Assembly (NCBI GenBank): GCA_008933995.1
Contig: WARS01002947.1
Coordinates: forward strand, 372,001-436,000
DNA length: 64,000 bases
From: Datnioides undecimradiatus
Lineage: Eukaryota; Chordata; Actinopteri; Lobotiformes; Datnioididae
Direction of reading: 5' to 3'
Under the pieces are notes generated by a model. The model was not told where the DNA came from. It saw only the letters and a program-made list of their open reading frames with translations, and ran no database searches. The translations under genes were made by a program, and so were the position numbers. The stretch's first letter is position 1; every line of letters begins with the position of its first letter. Positions 12,901-27,350 of the stretch are shown here, piece by piece.

Positions 12901-15900
12901 ATATATAATGTAACTTTAACTCTAGAGCTAGGAATAAAGACTTAAGTGGAGACCTGTTCAGAAACGTAGTTCTGGGGCATGTATCCGTTCCTGAAGTACA
13001 CCACTGCAACCTCTTGGCCATCTCTGAAAAAAGAAACAAACGTGCACTGGAAATGTGAGTGATACTAACTGGTGTGTAAAGCAAGTTTAAGAACTGCATA
13101 CTGAGTTGCAACATTTTACTAATTGTTATTTAACTGACAGAAAACAGACTTACACAAACAGCCTCTTGTCCTGATCGAGGGACCCCGCCTTGCAAACATC
13201 ATCAAAGCGTTTTCTTTTAGTGGGAATGTTTCTGAAACCCAAAGACAACACTGGGCCGGTTAGACAGCACCTTTTCCACCAGTGACAATACGAGGTACCA
13301 TCACAGTGCTGTGGAACTGTGACTGCTGTTCCTAAACGCAGCATGGCCTGCAGGAGCAGCTGGCTATTACTGCTGTCTGAGCGTACAATACAGGTGGACT
13401 GGAGTTACAGGCCATCATGAGACCACTTGTACAAGTGGGTCTATGAAGCTGCATGTGCATTTGTGCATCATCATGGCAGACCTCTGTCAGCAAACATCAG
13501 AATCTAGGTCACAGCCAAGCTCCGTGTCGTCTCCGGGCACAACCCAGAGAGCAAACAGCAGTCTCAGCAGTGGAAAAGGCGCAGTGTCACAGAAGGTAGA
13601 GGGTGTGTCAGATCAGGAGGACATACTCGTTGTGTTTATCCATTGCATTTCCATGAGTATCAGGCAGATTCAAACCTGAACCTTTTATTTTTTAAGGGTT
13701 TGTTGTCATGGTGACTCTCGCTCAGCTGCAGGTTTCCAAAATGAAAAATGATTTAATTGCACCAGATACAATTTCCTCCGTGGAGGACACCGTGGATCGA
13801 AGCTACAGATTTGGATACATCTTCCATTTAAACTGTATTACAAATATAATGTTGGTCGGAGCTATTGGACAATGACTTTTTTTTTTCAGAAACAGCTTGT
13901 TGGAACTCACACATACCTCTTCCACAGCTCGCTCTCAATGTATCGCTGATCAAAGATGTTCCTTTGGCTCTCTTCCACCAAGAACATGACAATCGCCCTG
14001 TAAGGACAGTGACTTTATTCTAGATATTCAGTTTCTCTGAACAGTCAGCAGATCTCACCAGACATTGTTTTCATCAGCTGTTAACAGTAACAATCCTGAA
14101 TGTCTTATTATATCTTTTTCTTAATCAGTTCAGAATGAGGCCTTACATTTAAGTCTATCAGTGACATATGGTGTCTGTGCCATGATTCCAGCTACATATT
14201 GCTAAGACTATACAAACATCACCAGAGATCTTCTACAATCTGCCACTACTGGATTCTGCTGGACCTGGTCTCCACATTATTTGGGTATTATGGTATTGGA
14301 GTGCATAATGTATGTCCCACCAGCAAGATGTCTGTACTGCAAACTCTTTGTAAGGTTAATTCATTTGGTCAGTACTGTAACAGTATCCAGCACTGAACAG
14401 TGAGTAAGGTCAAGACATCCATTAGCCAGTGACATGGAACTGAATAAGGCTGAATTCAGTGGGCGTATTAATTCCTACCTCTCTGATCCATAGAGCTTCC
14501 AGGCTTCAGCCAGAGCCCTGGCCAGGCCAGCTGCAGGGTTGTTGTCTAGGATGCGCTGGCTGTCCTCCAGTCGTCCAGCCATTTTAAGGACGTGTCTGCC
14601 AGGAAAGATCAACAACACTTGTGTCAATGTTAATCACAGCACATGATCCATTATTTGGTGCCAGCACTTTATTTCACTCTCTTTCTGTCATTGCCCAACT
14701 TTGTAAAGGTCTATGAGAGTACGCTGACCACTGCCTTCTGCCTTACCTGTGGACGTCCGGTGTGCGTGATGACAGTCCTCCGAAACTGGCAGCAAAGGTG
14801 TTGATTTCTATCTGCTTCAGCGACGACGATCCATCATCTCTCTGGTCCAGCATGTAGTCAGAGCGATTGAGACCCAACACTATAGACTGGTATGAAGCAA
14901 ACAATAAGATAACTTAGATTACTTAAAGGTATTAATTGAGGCCCATTGCTGCACATTTGAAAATGAACAAGCAAATTCGCTGGCACCAGTTTTTAGTATT
15001 CCTAGTTCCAGCATCTCAGTTATACGGATTTGTTGGTTTTCTTTGTCTTATGCAATAGCGAATCAGACAGAACAAGCTGTGTGAAGAGAACTGGACACCC
15101 TCGGCTTCAGAAAACTGCACAGGGCATTACTACTTTACTCTGACATCTTCTAACATCTTACAGACAAAGGAGTTAGACACAAAACCAAGAAAACAATGTC
15201 TGATTCCTCAAAAACACAAAACCATTATCAGCTGTAGCCCTTATGATGATGATGATGATAGGTCACGTCACCTGGAAGATGAATAAGGCTGAAATCTGAA
15301 GATTAAAAGGGCAGAAATGAAGTAGTCACACTGAACAACTAGCAAAAACATAGCGTAGTAATCTTAGCTCTGAATAAAGTGATAAAGTTCTTAAATCTAT
15401 AAAATGTCGATCCTTGTACGGAAGCTGAAATTTAAAGAAACCTAATGTTTAATTTTAGCCAGAAGTTTATTCTACATTCCCCTTTTACTGATTAACTGAC
15501 AACTACAGTATGTCCTACCATGCTGAAGATGATGGAGCTCGATCTGACTGGGCTTCTAGCCTTTTACATATATTCCTGGGATTACTGTGATTTAAATGAC
15601 TTTACTGAATGACTGCCTCTGGGACAGTCACGTGTGTTTATGTGTATGACTGCACATGTGTGGCAGAGATTCAATTAAAAAGATAATAATAAAACATGTA
15701 ATGAAAAATAAAAAATAAATGGATAATAAAAATAATGACAATAAACAAACAACTAAATAAACAGTGGGGAAAATGATATTGTGATATATTGGCTATCGCA
15801 GTACATGAGTCCTGACGGGCCTGAGAGCAGTCTATTCTCCAGCTGTGGTGTGTGAAAGTGGGGACACAGTTCAAATGCACTCTGACAGTAGGATAAGCAG

Positions 15901-17815
15901 CTGGGTTGCCCCCTTTCTGACTTCTGCTATTACTTGGCTGTACACAAATGAAAGTGACTTGAATTTTGTAATGAGTTTGCTTTTTGGTGTTATGGGACAG
16001 CCAGGACTTGATGTTGATGATGAGAGATGACAGACTGTTAGGGAGCAGTTTTCAAAAATCACATACCTGAGAACTTCCTTCTTTGAGGATTTGTTGGTGG
16101 ATCCTGAACAACCTTGCAGTGAAATCATCCACTTCAATGGTGCTATAGACAAAGAATGCCACTCTGTTAAAACCATTTCATGAAAGTGCTGCTACATGAA
16201 ACTGCACAATACAGTCACATTTCCCACAAGTGTAACGCCAGTGGAGCCTCGTCAGCTACCTCGCTAGAGCCTCTTGCAGAAAGTCTGGATCCTGGCTGAT
16301 CTTGTCCACCAGTGTGTTGTAGTGAGTTTGCACAGCCAGAGCCTGATGAAACACATCCTCAGGCACAGGTGTGGGGAAGAGAGTCAATGGAGCGTACGTC
16401 ACCAGCTGAAAAACAAGTCGTAAAATATAAGACAGGAATGCTGACTTCACAAAACCATTCACCAAAACCACAAGCACAGGGAGGGAATGTGAGTATACGT
16501 GAATGACCGCTTGGGCTTCAAATCCCTGTAATTGCCAGCACAAGCTTAAGAAAGATCTCCTCCAAAGCCTTTGCCCAAAAGCGGAACAAATTCCTAACAT
16601 GACTTTGCAAGGTCAACAGGCCATCAATAGGCCTGCTTTAACCGCAATAGCAGCCCACTGGTATGGAATCAGGTCCTCTCTGTGTGGCTCACCATGTCAA
16701 ATCACACAAATACATGTTCATATCTATTTGCTCTATAAAGAGAGGGGTTTTAACATGAATGTATTGACTGAATAAGCAAAGCAACATCTTTTATTGAATA
16801 TGCAATGGCCCCAAACGTGACTCAAGAGCACTGGGTGTTACTATGTTCCATCAACAACAGTGCATGGCCCATGGAATTTGTTAGTGTGACGGCTTTTTAA
16901 TCGTTCGGACATAAGTTCCTTTTTACATTCATGTTTTTCATGACTAACAGTGCACGAAGGGAGGGGAGAACAGGAATAGACTTTCGAATTTAAATTTAAT
17001 AATAGCAGATTTGCTTTAATTCAAATTATTAATTTTGACACTTCTGCATTAGAAGTTAATTGTAGACTTTAATTTGACGATTTTTGTGACTAGCTACGAA
17101 TTGAAGTGGCAGTGAGTTGTAGCAGATTATTGCAGTGACAGAGTTAAGAAAGCAGCGTGTCAGAGCTCACAGTTACACAAACTACATCCAAGATGCAAAT
17201 AGGTACTTTTCTGATCCTTGCACAGGCCTCAGGTCAGCTGTTGAGCCTCTTTCTTCTGGGCTCTTCTTATTTTTTTTCCTACCACTCTGTGTTTGACCAT
17301 CCTCATTCATCTTTCCATTCTCTTCATGAAGGAAACAGAGGTGCAGAGTAATGTCTGAATTCAGAAGTACTCATTAATTTGCATCTTGTGCCTGTGTACC
17401 TGTATTTGTTTATTGAAAAAGTCTCCTCTGGCACATAATAACAGTAAACAATGTCTGGCTTCACAGCATACCTTTGTACCAGCATGTATAAAGTATTTAA
17501 AACATGGGTAAACAAGATGCATCCACTGTCAGTCACGGTTTTCATCATTAGACAGAGCTGCAATGGGATGTACTGAAGAGAGGATCTTTAAATTATAAAT
17601 GTTTCACACTAGTTACACTACCACTTTAATATTATTTTATGTTTAATATCCCCACAGTCTGTGCTGCACAGCGTACACCTCACCTCTGATGAGTTGGGGG
17701 ATTCTTGGATCCTCATTAGGACACCCTGGAGAAGTGCTGCGTCTTTCGCCACATCCGCCATTTCTTTTATCAGAGTAGTGTTTGTCATCACCTCGTCTGG
17801 TGTCCTCTGGGCCAT
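9901..17815 (-). CDS. gss: Glutathione synthetase, 12 coding exons, 476 aa
   Basis: Makes glutathione from gamma-glutamylcysteine and glycine using ATP, in the cytosol, as a homodimer. Coding exons in transcript order: 17684-17815, 16260-16405, 16067-16142, 14747-14886, 14479-14595, 13917-13997, 13154-13231, 12954-13023, 11642-11836, 11389-11470, 10554-10743 and 9901-10024. They keep phase throughout and give 476 aa against about 474 in mammals. Visible family landmarks are YAPLTLFP after the first coding junction, [14 protein letters not shown] (Glu145 and Asn147, the usual magnesium ligands) with [35 protein letters not shown], the glycine-rich ATP-binding loop REGGGNN near residues 369-375, YILMEKI, and the C-terminal [12 protein letters not shown]. 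The start is the first ATG after a 10-base leader in the same exon. The gene looks intact. It is divergent from nudt16 across a short promoter region. Confidence 0.97.
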
Positions 17816-18601
17816 TCTGATTCACCTGAGATGAGAAGAACTTTTAAAAGCAGCAGTGAAACAGTCCAAGGTTACAGGGCAGAGCAGTGGACAGAATCAC
17901 ACGTTGCCAGTGAGACCCACAAAGAAACCGGGAACAGTCAGAGCCATGCAATTGCATGACTGATGTAAACAAATCTCACACTGCATCACTACATATTGTG
18001 GACATACGTTGACCCGTTTAAAGGTCTAGTTTTTCCACTGACATCAGAGACGACTCGGATTCTAGCATGTTCCCTTTCAGGATTTTGAGTTTTACTTAAG
18101 TTTCTCTGGGTCTGTTTGTTAGGTCTCCTCACTTTTTGTGTTTGAGTCCAGGATCTGTCAATAAATGAACTGCAAAATAACAATGTTACAACACTACCAG
18201 TAATGCTATTAAAAGAACTTGCTTAATCAACAACAATGATAAAAACATGTTGAACGTCCTGTCCACGCTGCTTTGCACTAAGGCAGAAAAGGAAATGAAA
18301 TTGTGCACATATTCAAAATGGAAAAAATTAAATTAAAGATTCAACAGAAATAATAAAATCCCATTTAACTTCTAGCGTAGCTTCTGTAAAAGGTCTGACG
18401 CGAAAGTTAGCTTCATTCACTAACTGGGCTTTAACTGGCTAGCCTGGTAGCTAGCCCACTTAAACATGCCGAACACTGTTGGCTAACAGCCAGTAGCCGC
18501 TAAGCGTTAGCGGTCTGACTTCAGGCTAGCAGCTACTCTAGTTAGTGCTGTGTCCTTTCACAAACACAGCATAAAGGTCTGCATTAACGGAGTTATATTA
18601 C

Positions 18602-18700
18602 CTTTTCACTTCTGTCCTTTATGACCCACGAAAAGATGTCTAAATGTCAACACCGCTGCCTGTATGTATGTATGAAACATATGAAAACCCGGACCTGCGA
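18602..18700 (-). other. gss: Putative noncoding first exon of gss
   Basis: The first coding exon of gss starts with an acceptor (ctcatctcag) at 17826-17828 only 10 bases before the ATG, so an upstream leader exon is required. On the minus strand a donor 'aaaag/gtaat' lies at 18602/18601 in GC-richer, CpG-containing sequence next to CCAAT boxes. The upstream limit is a guess. The intron between would be about 780 bp. Confidence 0.55.
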
Positions 18701-18955
18701 ACTTCCTTATGACAAGCCAGCCCCGGTTGGCAGGTCGGGACGTGCTATTGGCTAGAAGGAACCACTTGCCGTGTGCAGCCAATCAGTACTGGTAACGTCA
18801 TCATAAACGTAAGACGTGTCTGCCTCAAACCAGCCCTTTACAGCTCGGCTCTGTGCTACTGCCTGAGCTCAAAAGTGTTGACTGAAGAATGAGACAGCAC
18901 TTTAGCGCCTTCACAAGTCACGTTACCTGCAGGAGGCACCTCTGTGGCAGGTAAT
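18640..18955. promoter_or_regulatory. Putative divergent gss / nudt16 promoter
   Basis: The two genes point away from each other. This stretch has more CpG than its surroundings, a CCAAT box (gccaatcag, about 18778-18786), an inverted CCAAT (attggctag, 18748-18756), and CRE/ATF-like words acgtcat and acgtaagacgt around 18795-18818. No TATA box is evident, as expected of a housekeeping promoter. A plus-strand donor 'gtggcag/gtaatg' at about 18950 could end a noncoding first exon of nudt16. Start sites are inferred, not seen. Confidence 0.5.
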
Positions 18956-19798
18956 GGGTGGGGCTCCTTTCTTAAATTTAGAATAGTCGAATGCCATAAT
19001 GAGTACAAGCTGTTTGATCAAAATAGATGAAAAGCATCAGCCTACCATGAACTTTACCCATTTTTTTGTTGAGGCAATCAACAAACGCAACCTTCTGACA
19101 ATGCAGTGTCTGTGTTTGACAGCATGCTGTTTATGACATTGTTTTAAAGATTTTTTGTTTTATTTAAAGTGTTATCTGTTATAAAATGAATTCATCTGAA
19201 TGTGGAGTTTTGCTAAGTTGATAAAGACATTTCTAATGTCATACTAATAAAGTGAACTAATGAACTTCAGGTATCATGGAAACTAAAGGGTATATGTTAT
19301 ATAGAAATAAAAGATAAACAGAAAACTGATAACAGCTTTATCTGGAGAAATGTATCCAAAAACATAACAGGACAAGAACAGTTCCAAAACGAGCGTGAGG
19401 TGTTTTACCCTCAAGTCAGAAGAAAGAGATGTTAGATGTTCTCAGGCTACAGTGAAACGTTCAGTGCAGAGCTGGGATTCCCCCTGTTGTCAGCCCACTC
19501 CATACCAGCAGAGGGAGCTAAAATGTTTTTAATTCAAATCACAAAGAGCTTCCTCCAAGCTTCCTGTGTCTGCATACACTGCCATTTGCGTTTTTATACA
19601 AGCAAACACAAAGGCATTCAGGCTCATCAAGGGTTTCAGTCAGGTCTGTTGATTTAAACGTGTGAGGGAGGGAGAGGAATTAACAAAGTGTATTAAGATC
19701 ATTCCACATTGGCAGCACATGACAAGGGAGAAGCCATGCAGAGTGATCAGTAAGCTCTCCCCTGTGTGTATGTCATTTCACTGTGTGTGTACTTGCAG

Positions 19799-21688
<1,890 letters not shown>

Positions 21689-22542
21689 TTTTGAAAGACA
21701 CCTGCACGTGCATCAGCACATCCTGTCAAGCATGCACATAGATCCAGTTTGGCCCTCAGCAATGTTCAACACTGTCCTCCACTCACACACATTTTCATTA
21801 ACACACACTGTCATAGTGATTATGAGATGCTGGCTCTTGCCATCTTTTACACTGCCTGTTATATTCTAACTTTCTCTGTCCCTCTTTGTTTTTCTCCCCC
21901 TCGTGTTGATTTTAAATACAAAAATTGAAAAACTAATATTGGGTGTAAGCATTCTTTTCTTAAAACCTTTTTATATCCTGATGTTGGAATGGTGACTGGG
22001 TCCATATTGTAATGATTCCATTAGGAATGACACATAAACATCCTGAAAGCTAGAGATTGTGCATTCAAATGAACAGACAAAAGGGCACTGCATCACAGAG
22101 ACGGCTGTGCTACCTATAGGCGCATTGTGGTGTTCCATACCTGCCAGGATCAAAGGGGCAGACAAACACCCTCCTGTCAAACACAAGTCTTTGTCTCTGC
22201 ACTGCTCACATTTTTGGTGGTTTCATTTATGAAGTTATTGCGCAGCGGTGCTGGTGCAATCCGCGGATTAATTACGTCCGTGACATACTATAAAGCCTAC
22301 AGCCGAAGATTTGATTCTCTTTAAGTGTACCCTCGGCGCACATAACGCGCCTGCACCAGATGTTAGTAACCTCATTTCCAGACAATATTGCTGGCAGTGA
22401 GCAAGAGCAGAGGCAAGATGCTGCCTAATGTTCATGATACCTACTGTAAGTGCACAAGATGAATCTACCCACTGCTTTTTTAACCTGATGTGCTGGATAT
22501 TTTATATGTACAGCCGCATAATGCAGAAATGGAGAGAATAAA
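21689..22542 (+). other. nudt16: Probable nudt16 3' UTR and flank
   Basis: No coding sequence follows the nudt16 stop. The first clear AATAAA on the plus strand is at 22537-22542 and would end the message about 850 bp after the stop. A nearer non-canonical signal cannot be excluded. The sequence from 22543 to about 23180 is unique, with no gene seen. Confidence 0.35.
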
Positions 22543-23184
22543 ACACCAGGTTTATCTTTGATTCATCGATTATGCAGCAAGTTTAAGCTACTACACTGCA
22601 TTCAGTGTGATCAATCAGCCTCAATGTCTGATTGATCAGCAACAGAATGTGCTTAAAATGGAGTGAAGGGATGAATGATTCAAAGGGAAACACTCATATT
22701 TCATTCAGCTCTATAATACTATACATTTATTAAGAAGTCATTGTATAATAAAAGGACAGGCACATCTATCAATCATAACTACATACAGATTGAGAAGGTG
22801 TTAATAGAATTAGCAATGCAAGTGAAATCTATTAGAGAGGGAGTGAGTGGAGTACACAGTGATCTGCCGATGTGTGTCTCTCAATCAGAGTGTTTTTCTC
22901 AGCTGTCAAGAGGAAAAAACGCACCACATCCGGCGCAACCGACAGGAAGCACAGGAGACGGTTCATACGAAACACTGCTGTCTGTAGATGTGTTTCTGCA
23001 AGTCCGTGGCTCTTTTTGTGAGCAAGCGTGCGTGCAGCTGCCTGCGGGGGGGGGGCATGCCTCCTTAACGCGTGTGTGCGTGGAAACGATCGCATCCTGC
23101 ACGGCAGTGTGTGAAGGGAAAGGATGCTGTCATGTGATGGTGCTGTAAGGGCGAATAATACAAGGTCATCAGGAAAACATTTCG

Positions 23185-23720
23185 AGAGAAAGGGATGGAG
23201 GGATGGAGCGGGGGGGGGCAGTACAGGCGAGGGATGGAGGGAGGGAGAGAGTGGGAGCGAGGGATGCTGAGGGAAGAAGACGGTATATTCATAGTAGCAG
23301 CGGTATTTATAGCCGCCAAGAGGAGAGGAGAGAGCGGGGGGCGTGGCTTGGTTGAGGCTTCGCACTGCTTCGCAAGGCAGAGAGGGAGAGAGGGAGGGAA
23401 TGGGAGGAGAGAGGCAGCTCTGGCGCGAGTGAGAGAGGGGAGGCTATTTGGCATATCTGGCAGGAGAGGGAAGAAAGAAAGGAGGGAGGGCTGTTTTTGA
23501 GTGTTCGTGTGTGTGTGAGAGAGAGCGAGAGAGTGTGCGCGCGCGTGTGTGTACTCGAGAAATGAGAGAAAGGGAGGGAGGGAGGAGGGTACTGAGCTGA
23601 GAGAAATCTGTCAGATTCAAACACACTGCTCTCTCTGTGTGTGATAGAGAGAGCGAGGGATGAGAGGAGGAGAGCTGAAGAACAGATAGAGAGAGGCAGA
23701 GGAAGAGCACAAAGTGAGGT
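23185..23720 (+). repeat. Purine-rich (GGGA/GAGA) asymmetric tract
   Basis: The plus strand is dominated by G and A in runs such as ggagggagggag and agagagagcgagag for over 500 bp, with a short TG/CG run near 23535-23552. Such asymmetry makes long open frames on the minus strand (poly Ser/Pro/Leu), which are not genes. The tract overlaps a candidate TATA-driven first exon, listed next. Confidence 0.8.
23304..23718 (+). promoter_or_regulatory. arhgap4: Candidate upstream promoter and noncoding first exon of arhgap4
   Basis: A TATA-like box (tatttata, 23304-23311) is followed by purine-rich sequence ending in a good donor (aaagtgag/gtatgt, 23718/23719). No in-frame coding role is seen. The next plus-strand exon with support is the arhgap4 exon carrying its ATG, whose probable acceptor is at 30632, so this would be a leader exon with an intron of about 6.9 kb. 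It could instead belong to an unrelated noncoding transcript. Confidence 0.4.
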
Positions 23721-24574
23721 ATGTACGGCTGTCACGCTGCGCGTCAATCCAATAACAACCTGTGTTTACATATGTGTGTGTGAGTGCGTGCATGCACGTG
23801 AACATGTGCGACTGAAACGAACGTGCATTTATAAATAGTTGTATGTTTTAAAGGGACAGTGGATTCACTTGGGGCTCTCTAAGTGGACAAATGGATGTAG
23901 GCTACTGTCAGGAATATCAATTATGTAATATGTGTGCACCGTTTCCAGTGTTAACGCTGTGCGTGCATGTTTGTGTGCGTGTTTACGGTGCATGTGTGTT
24001 TTCATGCTTGTGTAATTATGCTGAGGTGTTTATGTGGCCATTGTGTGGAGCCCTGACCTTATGGGGTGATTTACGGCCATTGTAAACACAACTCCACACT
24101 CATTTGCTGTAAGAACACTTATATCACCTATGTCACTTCAGTGTAGTGGCAGCTAATTCACATTCTGATATTATATAATGAAGATAAGCAAATGGCTCAA
24201 ACATCCTTTTGAGGGGCATCTGCAAAGTAGCATTTCCTTTGTGCTGTTGGTTTACAGTGCAACAACAAAGACTGTGATGGTAATGGAACAGACCGTTACC
24301 TCAGATGCTGGAATGTTATAAACTCTTGTAGGTGAAGTTTACCCAAATCAAGGAGAGGGTTCAGTTACAGCATCGGGTGCAGTTTGGCTGTGCTGTGATC
24401 GTGACTGTATGGCGACTTGGAGTTGACTGTCCACGTTGATTTTCATCATAAAAACACAGCTCACAGGTTGAAATACAGTGCACGTCGATGTTGCACCTGC
24501 TTTTCTCACCATGGTTAACCAGTTCTTTGCTAATTCTTTTAGCACCTGTGAGAAAATATTTATTCTATGTGCAT

Positions 24575-24900
24575 TCCCAGAGGTGGAAAAAGTACTCTGA
24601 TCTTTTACTTCACTTGGAAGTATAAATACCATGATGTAAAACTACTCTGTAAAAATTCAAACCTATAGAAACCATATATAAATAGTACTTTATTCTTCAG
24701 TATTCAAAATATACTTATTATTACTCACTTATTATGTAGAATTATATATATTATGTTATTGCATTATAACTATTGTTGCATGTGCAAGCATCACTTAAAT
24801 GTAACGCAGTCTGTGTCTGCAAAGTAACTTGTAGCTAAAGCTGTCAGATGAATCTGATGAAGTATATTAAAGATGTACTTCAGTGCAGTATTTCCAGTAT
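24575..24900 (+). repeat. Non-autonomous repeat of the 'gtggaaaaagtactc' type, copy 1
   Basis: It begins 'gaggtggaaaaagtactctg', continues 'atcttttacttcact', then has a degenerate 'tactcacttattatgtagaa' box and 'tgcaaagtaacttgtagct', followed by 'aaagctgtca'. This order is that of a short dispersed element very common in percomorphs, often classed as a non-autonomous DNA transposon. A second, more eroded copy lies in arhgap4 intron 9. No open frame of note. Confidence 0.6.
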
Positions 24901-26601
24901 GTGTATGAATTACTTTTCACTGCTGTATGTCTCACTCGCAGAGCTCTTAGTACAGTAGAACCTGTGATCAAAAGTGGCAGTGAAACCAAGTCTGCGCTGA
25001 CCTCTATATGCTCTGGCATAGACAGTTCTGAGGAAAACGCCGGTGCAAAAGTCAAGGTTGCAGCAGGGTCTGAGGAGCGGATGTGGCCAACCTGACAGCT
25101 TCTCAACCCTCACAGTGCCCAACTGTTTCCAATCTGTTTTCATTTCACTTTTTAAAGGTTTTTTCTTCTCTTTTTTGCCCACTGCCAGGACGTACAGGCA
25201 TGCATTCCACAAATACAAATGGTTCTCTACATAAAACTGGACTGTGGCAGGTCCAGAGAAATGGAGGTGGCAGTGGAAATGTTTCTATGCCCTTTGGCTT
25301 TCATTTTGCAGCCCGGAGTGAGGCCAAATCGCCCTCATTCCTATGGCAGTTAGGTACCACGCCAAACTCTGAAAGGCACCTTATACTGTGTGCCAAAGAA
25401 TATTAATTCCCCCCTTTCATTATAAAATGTACACCCTTCACTCCATGAACAGTACTTAAGTCTTTGGTGGCCACACTTTCTTTTATGTACAGTTCTCCAC
25501 GGCCACCATAAAACTAGTCGTCCTTGTGCTGTGTGTTTTGGCAGTGAGGAGAACCAGAATCAGCCTGCTGCTGAAGATGATCAATGAGGTCTGCAGGTAC
25601 AGAGTGACTCTCTACAGATGGCACGAGAGGAAAAACTTGTGGTAATCTGTAGATAGATTTCCTGTTTGCTGTGCAAACGCAGCAGTTGAGGTGGATTTAA
25701 AAGAGTAGAGAGAGCCAAGCAGGAAGCAAACTTTATCAGTCACATGATGAAAAAGGATTTTGCTACTTTCGTAGCTAATCTTGTATCTCATTAAATCTCA
25801 CGACAGAGAGCCGCTATGGTGCTGTTCTACCTGTTGTAGTGCAGATAGGTTTGTTACCATATCTGATTTGCAGACTAGCAGCCAGTGAACGAGTGACGTG
25901 TCAGTTAGCTTCCAGGGATTCAAAGCAGATCATCTTTATTGTTTTGCAAAAGCATTTCTATGAAAAAGTTCAGGTTTAGAGTCTGATTGGCTGTGTACAT
26001 TTCATCTGACAGGATGTAACTCGACAGGAGAAATAACTCTTCCTCTAACAAGTGAAAAGTTCATTCATCATAGTCAGTGGTTCTTCTGCTTAACTCTTGC
26101 TTGGTCTGCACTGACCAGTTGCGTAAAGTGACTAATGTTAGCAGACTTAGCCAAAGGCTGTGTAACTGATAGAGGAACAGTGGATATTTTGACGGCTGAT
26201 ATAATAATAGTTTGGATCAAGAAAAAGGTGAGAGCCGATGTTCTTGTTCTTTCTGTTTCATTAATAAAACGTGATTTTATACTTAAAGTCATCTAATAAC
26301 TGTTCACAGAGCAGCAAAAGCAATGTTCACAAGTCATTGTGTCAGTGAGACTACAGACAGACAGCTTTTGTGTTATCTTTATCATTCATCTTTCACTGTT
26401 AGCCTAACTCTCTCACCGGTGGTTGCGGTGAGAGAGTGTGGACGGGGCAGGTGGAAACATTGCTTTTTTGGAAATGATTAAAAACCTTTTTACTTTACGT
26501 TTACTTGTGAGCGTTTTATTGCACTTACAGTGATACAGTTGTCACAGTTGTCGACTTGAGTAATCAGCGAGTTATCTCCTCTCTGCTGGCCACTTTGTGT
26601 T

Positions 26602-26621
26602 TGTGTGTGTGTGTGTGTGTG
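26602..26621. repeat. TG dinucleotide microsatellite
   Basis: Ten TG units in the long upstream intron or spacer of arhgap4. No further meaning is assigned. Confidence 0.85.
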
Positions 26622-27214
26622 AGGAGCTGAGCCCTGCCCTCGGTGAAAGGAGGAGAGATAGAGCAGAGGACAGAGAGGCAGCGTGACCATGACAAAGTAT
26701 GGAGCCTCAGTGTAAAACAGCTGCCATCGGCCACTATTAGAGCAAAGTTCCACTGATTCTGATCTGAATCTGATCTGACCTGATCCTTCTGACACTGAAT
26801 AATTGGTCAAACTGATGAATCAGTTGACCTCAGTAACTGAGATTACTGAGTCACTTTACTCACTATATGTCTGCTGTTCTACTGAATTTTAGCATCTAGC
26901 GACAACCTATAAGTGTTATTAATGGCCACAGAGGCTGCTGTTCAGCCACTTTAAAGGCTCTCTTTAAAGGATTACTGCAGCATCTTAGTAGCACTGTTTC
27001 ATAAAGTTGCGGTAGTGACACGGGACAAGATTAGAAAGAAGAAAGTGAAAACTGATGCAGCAGAGATATACTCTGACTTTTAATCTGTTGTATGGTTCTC
27101 CAAAAACACTGGAACCTGCATTTCCTGTAATGCAACTTTACATGCATTTCTCATTAACATACACTGTACTGCAGCTGACATAGAAATATCATTTCTGAGC
27201 ATCATTTTGTACTG

Positions 27215-27350
27215 AAAAAGAGTTAAACTAAAACTTCACCAGGACACTGTTCACTGAGGTAACAAATCAACTTAGAAGCAGAGGTTTTCTTCTAAGCTTG
27301 TTTTGCAGCCCCTGGAGTCACCCCCTGATGGTCATTGCAGAGAATTCATG
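27215..27350 (+). repeat. Fragment of dispersed repeat related to 5815-6035 family
   Basis: The words 'tcactgaggtaacaaatcaa', 'agaagcagaggttttcttct' and 'ctggagtcaccccctgatgg' match, with substitutions, remembered wording of an abundant teleost repeat whose other end resembles the piece at 5815-6035. No ends or coding potential are defined. Confidence 0.45.

Noticed and set aside
15660-15780. A-rich stretch with many AATAAA words near the middle of gss
   Set aside because: It is on the plus strand inside a minus-strand gene intron with no plus-strand gene before it; most likely low-complexity sequence.
22832-23365. 177-codon minus-strand open frame rich in Ser, Pro and Leu
   Set aside because: It is produced by the purine-rich composition of the other strand, shows low complexity and has no family motif or splice context.
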